Below are positions 17,254 through 25,593 of a DNA stretch of 44,336 nucleotides, piece after piece. Where the stretch lies: the NCBI GenBank assembly GCA_001794635.1, contig MGKE01000015.1, positions 1 through 44,336 on the forward strand. The letters are read 5' to 3'. The notes beneath the pieces were generated by a model, which did no database searches, was not told the DNA's origin, and saw nothing but the letters and a program-made list of their open reading frames with translations. Position 1 is the stretch's first letter, and every line of letters starts with the position of its first letter. The translations under genes and the position numbers were made by a program. The DNA comes from Candidatus Yanofskybacteria bacterium RIFCSPLOWO2_01_FULL_39_28 (GTDB taxonomy: Bacteria > Patescibacteriota > Minisyncoccia > 2-02-FULL-40-12 > GWA2-44-9).

Positions 17254-18261
17254 TTATATCAATTTGCCTCGCCAATGCGAATCCACATAAGACGCCGCTT
17301 CACTAAGTTTAAGTCCGGTTGTTCCGTTACCAGTTCTTATGTAAAACTCTTCTTGATCGTCTAATTTTAAATATGTCGGTCGATTAGCTGATAAAACGCT
17401 GATTAAACAACAGTTCTTATCATCAACTTCATGAAAAGTTAGTTCTATAAACTGTCTAAATTCCGGGCCAATCATAGTATGAAAAACATTAGTAAAGTGA
17501 TTTTGGAAACCATCAGTATTTGATTTGGGTAACGATTTAAAATCATTCTCTAAACCAACTATTTTACCCGTATCGTCAATGCCAATCACCAACCTACCTC
17601 CTTCAGAATTTAAAAAAGCAACGATTGTTTTCATTACCGCCTTTTCCAGGTTTTTATTTACCTTATCCTGGTGAATATCCCAGCGGAACGAAGTTTTAAA
17701 CTCAAGTCCTTCATGTTCGCCTTCAGCAATAATTTTCCTTAACGGTTTGTTTACGTGGTTGCCGGTTTTTTGGATGTTGTTTTTAAGGTGAGTTATTAAC
17801 TCAACATACTGTTGCGGCTCCGGAATATTGTCCAGAATAATCGGCTTGCCGGAATTGCTTTCTCTTAATTCAATATGGCCATATTTGGTCAAACGGCCAA
17901 GCGGTCCCTGCCTATAATCAACTGAATAAATAGCGCCGATTGGAGTTGTGCTTTTTTTCCTGAATATTATACCCTCGGCATGGGTTATCTGGTCTCTCTG
18001 GATACTGTAATATTCCTTGTGCCAGGAAAAGAAAATATAAAAAACCAGAATTGTTTCCAAAACAAAAATTCCAGCTATTTCAGCAATATGAAAAGAAAGT
18101 GATTTTGAAAAAGGCAAGTTAGAATACAGCTCGCCGTAATCAGCCGCTACGCCGGCCAAAAAGAAAACCGCCACCGCGGTCAATTGAAGCACTAAAAAAG
18201 TTTTGACTATCACTACCGGACTTTTCCTGACAATCGTTTGATTGTTGAATTGCCAGTTCAT
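17254..18261 (-). CDS. Membrane protein: two TMs plus bPH2-like segment fused to AlbA_2/Schlafen-type domain
   Basis: HAEGIIFRKKSTTPIGAIYSVDYRQGPLGRLTKYGHIEL then GEHEGLEFKTSFRWD...VAFLNSEGGRLVIGIDDTGKIVGLE. Confidence 0.75.
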   Translation of the reverse strand: MNWQFNNQTIVRKSPVVIVKTFLVLQLTAVAVFFLAGVAADYGELYSNLPFSKSLSFHIAEIAGIFVLETILVFYIFFSWHKEYYSIQRDQITHAEGIIFRKKSTTPIGAIYSVDYRQGPLGRLTKYGHIELRESNSGKPIILDNIPEPQQYVELITHLKNNIQKTGNHVNKPLRKIIAEGEHEGLEFKTSFRWDIHQDKVNKNLEKAVMKTIVAFLNSEGGRLVIGIDDTGKIVGLENDFKSLPKSNTDGFQNHFTNVFHTMIGPEFRQFIELTFHEVDDKNCCLISVLSANRPTYLKLDDQEEFYIRTGNGTTGLKLSEAASYVDSHWRGKLI

Positions 18262-18338
18262 AATAAACTATTATTACCCTATTTAATTATAAAAACAAGA
18301 GACTAAAAAGCCGAGATTAATCTCGGCTTATAATAAAA

Positions 18339-18719
18339 CTATCCTAACTTAGACAATTTTTCCTTTAAAATTTGTATTTCTTTCTGTAAATCAGTCACGT
18401 CTTGGCATCTACCAGCTTTACCGGCAATAATTACAAGCTCATCAAGTCGTGTCTTAAGCAACCTTTTTTCGTTCTGGCCACAGTATAACCCGAACCAGAA
18501 AGCAGCAGCTATATTATCTATGGCCGCTTGTGAGTCCTTATTCATATCAATAAGTATCTGTATTTTATCAACCACAACTTCAGGCACATTCTCTGTTGTT
18601 TCTATTTCATACCATAGGTCCCAATTGGGACCGCATCGTTTTTTATATTCCTCCAGGTTTTCGGCAAAGATAAAATGGCTTGATTTGAAAACTTTATTCC
18701 AGATACCGATAACTATCAT
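18339..18719 (-). CDS. Hypothetical protein
   Basis: 126-aa ORF, terminator AGCCGAGATTAATCTCGGCTT downstream. Confidence 0.6.
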   Translation of the reverse strand: MIVIGIWNKVFKSSHFIFAENLEEYKKRCGPNWDLWYEIETTENVPEVVVDKIQILIDMNKDSQAAIDNIAAAFWFGLYCGQNEKRLLKTRLDELVIIAGKAGRCQDVTDLQKEIQILKEKLSKLG

Positions 18720-18801
18720 ATCTCCCTCATTATTGTTAACGAGCCCAGATAAGCAAAACGCCCTATCTGGCCAGGGCGTTCTTGAGAGATTTGATTGAAA
18801 A

Positions 18802-18906
18802 TTAGAAAGTTTCTAAATCAAAACCGCCATGGTCAAATAAGCCCGAAGGGCTGTATTTCTTATAACCATAGCTTTTAACAACTAGATTGTGATTTTGATT
18901 TAACAT
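18802..18906 (-). CDS. Tiny leaderless-type ORF, 34 aa
   Basis: MLNQNHNLVVKSYGYKKYSPSGLFDHGGFDLETF; consensus promoter immediately upstream; terminator AACGCCCTGGCCAGATAGGGCGTTTTG downstream. Confidence 0.55.
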   Translation of the reverse strand: MLNQNHNLVVKSYGYKKYSPSGLFDHGGFDLETF

Positions 18907-18915
18907 TGTTGTTTA

Positions 18916-18944
18916 ATTATAATTTATCCGTTAATTTTTGTCAA
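18916..18944 (-). promoter_or_regulatory. Consensus promoter TTGACA-N17-TATAAT (minus strand)
   Basis: TGTCAA 18939-18944 and ATTATA 18916-18921 on plus strand. Confidence 0.85.
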
Positions 18945-18952
18945 TTTCAATG

Positions 18953-19111
18953 CTAATCTCGCTCGGCCTGAATCTCACGACGAGTCTTCGCCTTTTCCTG
19001 TTCACGACGGTATTTACCACCTTTTTCGGGTTGGTGCGCTCCGCCTCCGGCTGTCTTAATAGCCGGCAGACGAACCCGCAAATACATCGGTTTCATTTTC
19101 TTTTTCCTCAT
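18953..19111 (-). CDS. Small basic protein, 52 aa
   Basis: MRKKKMKPMYLRVRLPAIKTAGGGAHQPEKGGKYRREQEKAKTRREIQAERD; TATAAT nine nt upstream of ATG. Confidence 0.6.
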   Translation of the reverse strand: MRKKKMKPMYLRVRLPAIKTAGGGAHQPEKGGKYRREQEKAKTRREIQAERD

Positions 19112-19145
19112 AATGCCTCCATTATAGCAAATTGGAGTGGGCGCG

Positions 19146-19640
19146 TCAGACGCGCCCACCTGCCCAACAAAGAACACCGCTCTTGGGATGGATGTAGAGA
19201 CCCTTGATCTCGTACCTTCGCCCATAGTGGGCTTCTTTTTGATAGACTTTACCGTTCTCAATGACAACATCCTTCTCCACATACTGCCAGACGTGGATCC
19301 AGATGTGACGGCCGGTCAGCGACCGCTTATCCAGATTCCGGGACAGTTCGCCGTAAACCTCGTCCCAGTGACGCCCGACCTGCCGGCGAAGAAACTTCTT
19401 CAGCGGACCAAGCCGATCGGAGAACTCCTTCGCATCCCAGCCATGCTGGCGACTGCGGGATGAAGCAACTCTCTTCGGTAAATCGTCCAGGTGATCCTCG
19501 CCATTGTAGCGGCGAGTTCGCAGACTCGTCTTCTTGCTCCGGTTGGCGTGACCATAGCGTGGTTTCTCGGTCACCACTTTTGCCATATCTCGACGCACAA
19601 TTTTCCTCCTTTTTAAAAATCTCCCACCAAAATCCCCCAT
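19146..19640 (-). CDS. Uncharacterised protein; real start probably near VRRDMAKVVTEKPRYGH
   Basis: AAGGAGGAAAATT SD before GTG/ATG; coherent GPLKKFLRRQVGRHWDEVYGELSRNLDKRSLTGRHIWIHVWQYV. Confidence 0.65.
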   Translation of the reverse strand: MGDFGGRFLKRRKIVRRDMAKVVTEKPRYGHANRSKKTSLRTRRYNGEDHLDDLPKRVASSRSRQHGWDAKEFSDRLGPLKKFLRRQVGRHWDEVYGELSRNLDKRSLTGRHIWIHVWQYVEKDVVIENGKVYQKEAHYGRRYEIKGLYIHPKSGVLCWAGGRV

Positions 19641-19694
19641 TGTTATAAATTAAGCAATTGCCTAATTTATAACAATGGACAAAACTTTGGTAGG
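19621..19694. repeat. Spacer repeat copy C with near-perfect 42-bp palindrome
   Basis: CTCCCACCAAAAT - CCATTGTTATAAATTAAGCAATTGCCTAATTTATAACAATGG - ACAAAACTTTGGTAGG. Confidence 0.8.
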
Positions 19695-19696
19695 AC

Positions 19697-19727
19697 GCCG
19701 AGCTGACCACCTGATCAGCTCGGCGTA
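19697..19727 (-). terminator. Strong GC hairpin, probable terminator
   Basis: CGCCGAGCTGACCACCTGATCAGCTCGGCG. Confidence 0.6.
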
Positions 19728-19834
19728 GACTTAGGATCATCGGCAACTTTGTCCCACAATGGACGGGTAGCTTAACTCCCTTTAACGTGAGTCGCCCCAA
19801 AAAGCTCACGGGAGGATGAAACCTCCACCACCTA

Positions 19835-20278
19835 TCAGTAATGGCCGTAATAGCCGTAGAAGTTGACTACTTCAGCCACATACTCATCAAGACCAGCCGG
19901 AACAACTGGAAATCCTGACTCGTCAAGAACGAGTGGGTTTCCATCCATGTCCACCCGACAACTCTCACCAGCAGAATAGCGGAATCGTTTTCCGTTCCCG
20001 TCGGTGCCGGCGTAAAATTCATGCGACGCGTTGCGGCCAACGCGCCAAAACTTCACGCCGTTGATGACATGGGGTTCGTCAATCCGTGGCGTTCGCGGAT
20101 TGTGACCCTTACCCCAGTTATAGCGAAGATGCCAGAAAAGCACCTCCACCAGAACTGTATCATCGCCAGAATTGTCCTGAGCAACTTGCTGAAGCCGCCC
20201 GAGAATCTCTTCTTCCGACCGCCGACGACGTTCTTCTTTTTTCATATAACTTGGGATCTCTCCCACCAAAACTTTCAA
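19835..20278 (-). CDS. Hypothetical protein; real start probably MKKEERRRRSEEE
   Basis: 147-aa ORF, plausible composition, terminates ...VVNFYGYYGHY. Confidence 0.6.
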   Translation of the reverse strand: MKVLVGEIPSYMKKEERRRRSEEEILGRLQQVAQDNSGDDTVLVEVLFWHLRYNWGKGHNPRTPRIDEPHVINGVKFWRVGRNASHEFYAGTDGNGKRFRYSAGESCRVDMDGNPLVLDESGFPVVPAGLDEYVAEVVNFYGYYGHY

Positions 20279-20346
20279 AAATAAATATTTATAACTATAG
20301 CGTAGGATATAGTTATAAATTTATAAATATTGAAAACTTTGGTAGA
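20259..20346. repeat. Spacer repeat copy B
   Basis: CTCCCACCAAAACTTTC - ATAACTATA/TATAGTTAT inverted repeat - GAAAACTTTGGTAGA, followed by CCCTCCC...GGGAGGG hairpin. Confidence 0.8.
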
Positions 20347-20395
20347 AACCCCTCCCTATTTTTAAAAAAATGGGGAGGGATGGATCACCATCTCT

Positions 20396-20725
20396 TTAGA
20401 GATAGCGGTGGAAGGCCTGGCGGGCGGCCGCCTTGCGCTCAACGCGGCGCCGCTCTACTTCCACTACCGTCTTCTGGTAGGAGTAGAAACGGAGACCGGC
20501 TTTGCGGCCAAGAGCTGCGCACCGACCACAATGAATGTGGTCAGCCAGGTCCTTGGCCAAGGAAGGCCAACGCCCAACCATCTTGCAGATGGCGGCGAGC
20601 GTCGGCACCCAGGCCTCGGCCTGCGTCAGCTTCGCTTGGCACGGCTTCCCTGGATGGGGCTCGCCATGACACACGAAGGGCTTGGCCGGCGCCTCGGACA
20701 CTGCGACAACAGTCATCTCATTCAT
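20396..20725 (-). CDS. Hypothetical protein with CHGEPHPGKPC and HCGRC motifs
   Basis: 109-aa ORF, AAGGAG SD before ATG. Confidence 0.6.
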   Translation of the reverse strand: MNEMTVVAVSEAPAKPFVCHGEPHPGKPCQAKLTQAEAWVPTLAAICKMVGRWPSLAKDLADHIHCGRCAALGRKAGLRFYSYQKTVVEVERRRVERKAAARQAFHRYL

Positions 20726-20856
20726 TCTGATCTCCTTGAAGAGTAAGGGTTTGTTGAAAAAAGAACTATTATAGGGAATCGCGAAGGTTTCCTACTTCTC
20801 CTACACCTCTCTTCTCGTATGCCGAGACAAGTGTTCTGTTCGATTTAAACTACCGA

Positions 20857-20916
20857 CTCCCATCAAAATTTTCAAATCCTGTTATGGTTCATCATAACAT
20901 TAAAAACTTTGGTGGA
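20857..20916. repeat. Spacer repeat copy A
   Basis: CTCCCATCAAAATTTTC - TGTTATG/CATAACA - TTAAAAACTTTGGTGGA, followed by CCCTCC...GGGAGGG hairpin. Confidence 0.8.
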
Positions 20917-21179
20917 AGCCCCTCCGTATTTTTATTTGAAAATAGGGAGGGACGAATGAGTTATGAGAACAAAGAGCAAAGAAAGGGGGACATTCTAATG
21001 TCAATTCATGCCCCGGGTGAATTTCGTCTGGGTGACCCCAGACTCCAAGCCTTGGCTTGTGCTATCCAAGACGTATAATCCATTGCTGGATTTCTGGCTC
21101 TCCATAGCCATGACTTTGAATCTGTTTTTAGGTTCAAGGTCATGGCTATGAGAATTTAATAATTTTCAAAAAGAACTTT

Positions 21180-21428
21180 CCCCTTTCTAGGCCGGCATGC
21201 GCGCTGACGATTCAGGACGAGATTACCATCTCTCGCCCTCATCTCCTGGACCGTCCGCACATTCCGGTCTGGAAAGAGGCCCCAATTTTGGCTGGACTGG
21301 ACCGAGTCTAACTCAGTGGGGTCACCCTTTTTATTTGGAACCGAAGTTGGTTGGATGGGAGCCGCGATTATTATCTAGACGGCTTGGACCCAAGACCTGA
21401 ACTAACTTCTGCTCCAAACTTTACTTTC
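21180..21428 (-). ncRNA. Structured RNA candidate or leader of the minus-strand cassette unit
   Basis: Consensus promoter at 21435-21463; hairpins ACTGAGTTAGACTCGGT and GGGCGAGA...TCTCGTCC. Confidence 0.45.
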
Positions 21429-21434
21429 CGCTGC

Positions 21435-21463
21435 ATTATACACCCTAACCAAAAATTTGTCAA
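21435..21463 (-). promoter_or_regulatory. Consensus promoter TTGACA-N17-TATAAT (minus strand)
   Basis: TGTCAA 21458-21463, ATTATA 21435-21440 on plus strand. Confidence 0.85.
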
Positions 21464-21601
21464 GACCCTTTGACAGATTTTATAAAATTTTAATCCTTTA
21501 AAAAATTAATTTTATTACCAAATAGCCCAAAAAGTGTCAGCTTAAAATAACAAAAAAACCAGTTAAAAGCTGGGTTTTTAAGTCTTTTTTGTCAAAAAGA
21601 C

Positions 21602-21630
21602 TTGACAAAAAGTTAAATACGGAATATAAT
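21602..21630 (+). promoter_or_regulatory. Consensus promoter TTGACA-N17-TATAAT
   Basis: TTGACA 21602-21607, TATAAT 21625-21630. Confidence 0.85.
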
Positions 21631-21698
21631 GGATACGATAGCCAAAGCGGCTGTCGCCCAGAGCATTCCGTCCGGGCAACCCCTCGCAGGAGGCAAAC

Positions 21699-21812
21699 GT
21701 GTCCAAGTCTTCCAAACGCCAAGAAAATGATGATCAAGGCGACATAAGGAAGATAAAAGACAATCAAGCCCACTTCCTCCTACTAACACAGGAGGCTGAA
21801 ATGGGCTTTTAA
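21699..21812 (+). CDS. Possible tiny protein, 37 aa, GTG start
   Basis: AGGAGG-CAAAC-GTG; MSKSSKRQENDDQGDIRKIKDNQAHFLLLTQEAEMGF; 3' end overlaps a hairpin. Confidence 0.45.
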   Translation: MSKSSKRQENDDQGDIRKIKDNQAHFLLLTQEAEMGF

Positions 21813-21848
21813 AAAGAGCGGCGGTAAGAATTCATAGGGTCTTTGGCC

Positions 21849-21887
21849 CCGGTCAACGCAAATGCGAACCGGGGTTTTGTTTTTTTA
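21849..21887 (+). terminator. Strong Rho-independent terminator
   Basis: CCCCGGTCAACGCAAATGCGAACCGGGGTTTTGTTTTTTT. Confidence 0.85.
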
Positions 21888-22637
21888 GTCACCCAGAGAG
21901 TCCCAGAGCAAATTAAACAAAGACTTAAAAGATTCGGCTATTTCTTTGTGGGTTATAATGACCCCAACAACTTTTCCCTGGAGAGCACTTATGCTTATAT
22001 TATCGCCATAAATAGCAATATCTGATTTGAATGGAAATTTATCTGGTGAAACATATTTAGTTTCACGCAACATATTATCATCTTGTTTTTTCAATATAAC
22101 CCCTCGTTCGCTAGTGTAGATTAATCTTGATTTAATGCCTTTTTGAACTCGTTTTTGAGAAAGAACTTTGGGGTGATCAGGAAAAACTCTAATAATATCA
22201 TCGGCCGAAGAAAAACTGACTACTTCTTTGGTGTCAGATTTCAATAACTCGGTTTGCATTTTAAGAAGGCCTTCTTTTCCTTCAAAAAACCTAACCTGCG
22301 GTTTCTCACCGGCTAAGTTGAACAGGTTAGTTAATTCGGGCAAGAACTTGGTTAGTTCTTCTTTTTTCTGTTCTATTTCTTTTTTCTGGTTTTCTATAAT
22401 AAATTCCAGTTGTTCTGGAGACTCTGGTATAAAGAGTTGTTTTTTACCTTTGGTTTGAACACTAACCAAACCCAGTTTTTTGAGAGATTCTATTTGGACA
22501 TAAGTAGTCGGACGGTTAACTCCGGCTTTGACAGAAATTTCAAGAACCGTCGCCGGACCAAGTTCCAACATGGCCATATAAACCTTGGCTTCGTTATCAG
22601 ATAATCCCAAGCTAGTAAGTTGTTGTAACATAACCAT
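21885..22637 (-). CDS. TrmB-family transcriptional regulator
   Basis: LTSLGLSDNEAKVYMAMLELGPATVLEISVKAGVNRPTTYVQIESLKKLGLV. Confidence 0.9.
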   Translation of the reverse strand: MVMLQQLTSLGLSDNEAKVYMAMLELGPATVLEISVKAGVNRPTTYVQIESLKKLGLVSVQTKGKKQLFIPESPEQLEFIIENQKKEIEQKKEELTKFLPELTNLFNLAGEKPQVRFFEGKEGLLKMQTELLKSDTKEVVSFSSADDIIRVFPDHPKVLSQKRVQKGIKSRLIYTSERGVILKKQDDNMLRETKYVSPDKFPFKSDIAIYGDNISISALQGKVVGVIITHKEIAESFKSLFNLLWDSLGD

Positions 22638-22714
22638 TATTATACCACGCTTCTAGTTTAAAGTAAATCACCGAGCTAACACTCGGTGCTTTACAAACCT
22701 ACAATGTCATTAGT

Positions 22715-23026
22715 TTATAAACTATTAAGATCTTGATCAATTGATTTAAACTCAGAATCTAAATCGCCTAAATCTACCTCTCCCACTTCTGAATTAAGTT
22801 GGGCATCTAATTGAGCTTCGGTTTGAGGAGTTGGGGTAGGAATTGGAAGTTGAGGAAGAATGCCTTGTTTTGAGCCAAAATACCAGATAAAACCAGCAAC
22901 AACTACAGCAACAGCAACACTTACCCAAATCCAAAGTTTTTTACCATTTCTTGAACCCGAAGGCATTAAAGGAGGTGTAACATTCGGATTTTGCATTTGT
23001 GGATTGAAATTTAAGTTGTTTTCCAT
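22715..23026 (-). CDS. Single-TM hypothetical protein
   Basis: WIWVSVAVAVVVAGFIWYFG TM. Confidence 0.65.
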   Translation of the reverse strand: MENNLNFNPQMQNPNVTPPLMPSGSRNGKKLWIWVSVAVAVVVAGFIWYFGSKQGILPQLPIPTPTPQTEAQLDAQLNSEVGEVDLGDLDSEFKSIDQDLNSL

Positions 23027-23052
23027 ATGTAGTAATTTTTAAAAATTATTTA

Positions 23053-24033
23053 TTAGTTATTAGGGGTTGGGGTTACACTCGGACTTGGGGTTACGCTTGA
23101 AGTTGGAGTTGCACTTGGGATCGAACTTGGACTGGAAGTTGGGGTTACGCTTGGAGTTGACTTGTCGTCATCACCGCGCACTCCAGCCAAAGCTCTAGCC
23201 GCGTTATGAACAGCTTCTTTGGCCAATTTAACCTTTTCAAAGACCAATTTTATTTCCCGATGTAAATCTTGCCTGGCTTTACCGACATCTGTTTTTAATT
23301 TATCCTCAGTAGTTACTAAGATAGTATGGGTTTTACCAGCTTGAGCTTCTATTGCCGATCTTGCTTCAGCAATAGCCTGACGAGCTTTTTCAATCGCCGT
23401 TCTGACGGTTGATACATCATAACCAGCATCCTCGGCCTTATCGGCTCTTTCGTTTATTCTAATCAAAACCCCATCTAACTTCTCCAGAACATTGGCAAAA
23501 TGTTTCATCATTCGATCATTTAAATCATCAAGAGATTTATCAACTTTCTCAACAACTTGTTTTTTGCGTTCATCTTTAACTACTTTGAGTCGTTCTTTGA
23601 GTTCTCCTCTTTTGGTTTCAATCCTGTCTTTTAGTTCTTCTCTTTTTTGTTCTAAACTTTGTTTCAGAGCCTCTCTTTTTGATTCAATATCCTGTTTTAA
23701 TGCCTCTCTTTTTACCTCCATTTCTTGCTTAAGAGCTTCTTTTTTCACTTCAAATTCCTTTTTTAAAGTTTCTCTTTTTTCTTCCATTTCCTTTTTCTGA
23801 TCGTTCATCACTTCTTTTCTTTCTTCCATTTTTTCTTCTCTTTTTTCTTCCATCTCCTCTTTCATTTCTTGTATATTTTCTTTTCTGGTATCTCTTATTT
23901 CTTGTTTTACTGGAGTTTTTTCCGGACTCCTGCTTGGAGTTGGACTAGTTGTAGTATCATTTTGCGCTGAAGCAAAAAGAACCAAGCCGAAAAAGACTGC
24001 AAATATGACTGAATATTTAATTAGTTTACTCAT
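23053..24033 (-). CDS. Exported coiled-coil protein with 11-residue repeats and Ser/Thr/Pro tail
   Basis: Signal peptide; EVKREALKQDI ESKREALKQSL EQKREELKDRI ETKRGELKERL. Confidence 0.8.
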   Translation of the reverse strand: MSKLIKYSVIFAVFFGLVLFASAQNDTTTSPTPSRSPEKTPVKQEIRDTRKENIQEMKEEMEEKREEKMEERKEVMNDQKKEMEEKRETLKKEFEVKKEALKQEMEVKREALKQDIESKREALKQSLEQKREELKDRIETKRGELKERLKVVKDERKKQVVEKVDKSLDDLNDRMMKHFANVLEKLDGVLIRINERADKAEDAGYDVSTVRTAIEKARQAIAEARSAIEAQAGKTHTILVTTEDKLKTDVGKARQDLHREIKLVFEKVKLAKEAVHNAARALAGVRGDDDKSTPSVTPTSSPSSIPSATPTSSVTPSPSVTPTPNN

Positions 24034-24072
24034 GTTTACAATTATATTTTAAAAACAAATTGTCGGCAATTA

Positions 24073-24780
24073 TTATTTATGCACAGCCAGGTATGTTCCA
24101 ATTATAGCTGCAGTTTCAGCCCGTAGGGTGGTTTTACCCAGAGAAACTATTTCAAAACCAGCATCTCTCGCTGTTTGTAGCTCTTCCGGAGTCCAGCCAC
24201 CCTCGGGACCCACGAAAATAGCTAGTAGTTTGTAGGAAGTAGCTTGTAGTTGAGAGCGGAGATCGGTTTTTCCAAATTGATCAAAAATAATTTTAACGTC
24301 ATTGTCCTCTGACAATTTAATTGCTTCTTGGAAGTTAACGGGATCGTACAAAACTGGGACAACTCCACGACCGGACTGTTCGGCCGCTTCTTTGATGATT
24401 TTTTCAAGACGGTCTTTACGGATGTCTAATTTAACAGTTCTGGCGGTAATAATCGGCACAATCTCTTTAACTCCGATTTCAGTCGCTTTCTGAACAACCA
24501 ATTCAAAATTTTCTTTTTTTAGAATTGAGCAATACAAAACAACGTTTCTTTCTGGTTCGTTTTGATTTACGCTAATTTCTTGGATTTCAACTTCAACAAG
24601 ATTTTTACCATACCCTTTAATTTCTGCGACTCCTTCTTTGTTATTTCCATCGCAAAGAATTACTTTCTCGCCAACTTTTAATTTCAAAACATTTCTTATC
24701 TGATTAACCAACTCAAAATCGGATATTTTAAATATCCCCGGTACAATATTAAATTTTCCAATAAAACGATGTTGTTTCAT
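24073..24780 (-). CDS. rsmE: 16S rRNA (uracil1498-N3)-methyltransferase RsmE
   Basis: KATEIGVKEIVPIITARTV...FVGPEGGWTPEEL...LGKTTLRAETAAI. Confidence 0.95.
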   Translation of the reverse strand: MKQHRFIGKFNIVPGIFKISDFELVNQIRNVLKLKVGEKVILCDGNNKEGVAEIKGYGKNLVEVEIQEISVNQNEPERNVVLYCSILKKENFELVVQKATEIGVKEIVPIITARTVKLDIRKDRLEKIIKEAAEQSGRGVVPVLYDPVNFQEAIKLSEDNDVKIIFDQFGKTDLRSQLQATSYKLLAIFVGPEGGWTPEELQTARDAGFEIVSLGKTTLRAETAAIIGTYLAVHK

Positions 24781-24816
24781 TTATTTAAAAAGCCGAGTTG
24801 AATCGGCTTACTATTT

Positions 24817-25464
24817 CTAATCTAGGGATAAATACCTTCCTCTATATATATCATCTAGTCTCTTTTGACACTGACCACATTTTACCACGTGGGCTAATGC
24901 AGCATAATAACCAAGAATGTGTCCGGTATGGCGTGCAACCTCTATTACATCATGTGATAAAGCATTATACTTATATCCAAGCCGAAGCCGAAAATAATCT
25001 AATAAATCCTTGGCAATCTGGGGGTGTAGTGGTTCTAAAGCTCTATCACTCTTCGGTGCCTGCCGATTCCAAGGTTTTCCGGCAATCATAATACTTGCCG
25101 ATGGACCATCCAAAGGTCTGACCAAATGCCACGAATTGATATTTGTCATTTCATATTTTGCGCCTTCTGGAAGTTCAATAATTGAAGCAACTGGTGGCGG
25201 ATTGTTTTCTTCTCCGTAACCAACAGTCATTTCATATTTACCCGAAACTATTTCCATAGCCGACGGCCAAGGATGGGGATGAAATAATGCTTCTTCTCTT
25301 GAACATGGATAAATTATGTGGAGATAAACCCGATAATCTCGCCACTCTCTCCATAAGCGATTAACAAGGGGTGGATGATAATCTATACGTAAACTCTGCC
25401 AAGACCCGGCATCAACCAAAAGCGCCGGTAATTCAACTTTAAGTTCATCTAACAATTCAAGCAT
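24817..25464 (-). CDS. Cupin-like hypothetical protein
   Basis: EALFHPHPWPSAMEIVSGKYEMTVGYG pattern. Confidence 0.5.
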   Translation of the reverse strand: MLELLDELKVELPALLVDAGSWQSLRIDYHPPLVNRLWREWRDYRVYLHIIYPCSREEALFHPHPWPSAMEIVSGKYEMTVGYGEENNPPPVASIIELPEGAKYEMTNINSWHLVRPLDGPSASIMIAGKPWNRQAPKSDRALEPLHPQIAKDLLDYFRLRLGYKYNALSHDVIEVARHTGHILGYYAALAHVVKCGQCQKRLDDIYRGRYLSLD

Positions 25465-25593
25465 TTTGAATTCTTGTTAAAGAAAAGAAGGTATGGATAA
25501 TTTAACTCATTTTACTAAATATGTCAAAAAATTAACTCAAAAAAATAAGAAATTAGATAAATAAAAAGAACTCGCTTAACGAGTTCTTACAAA

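Noticed and set aside
20086-20746. Plus-strand ORFs of 214 and 112 aa
   Set aside because: Antisense to better-supported minus-strand genes and cross spacer repeats; low-complexity Arg/Pro/Ala composition
19621-20916. Classical integron attC sites
   Set aside because: Palindromes lack GTTRRRY/RYYYAAC core boxes and no integrase is in the window
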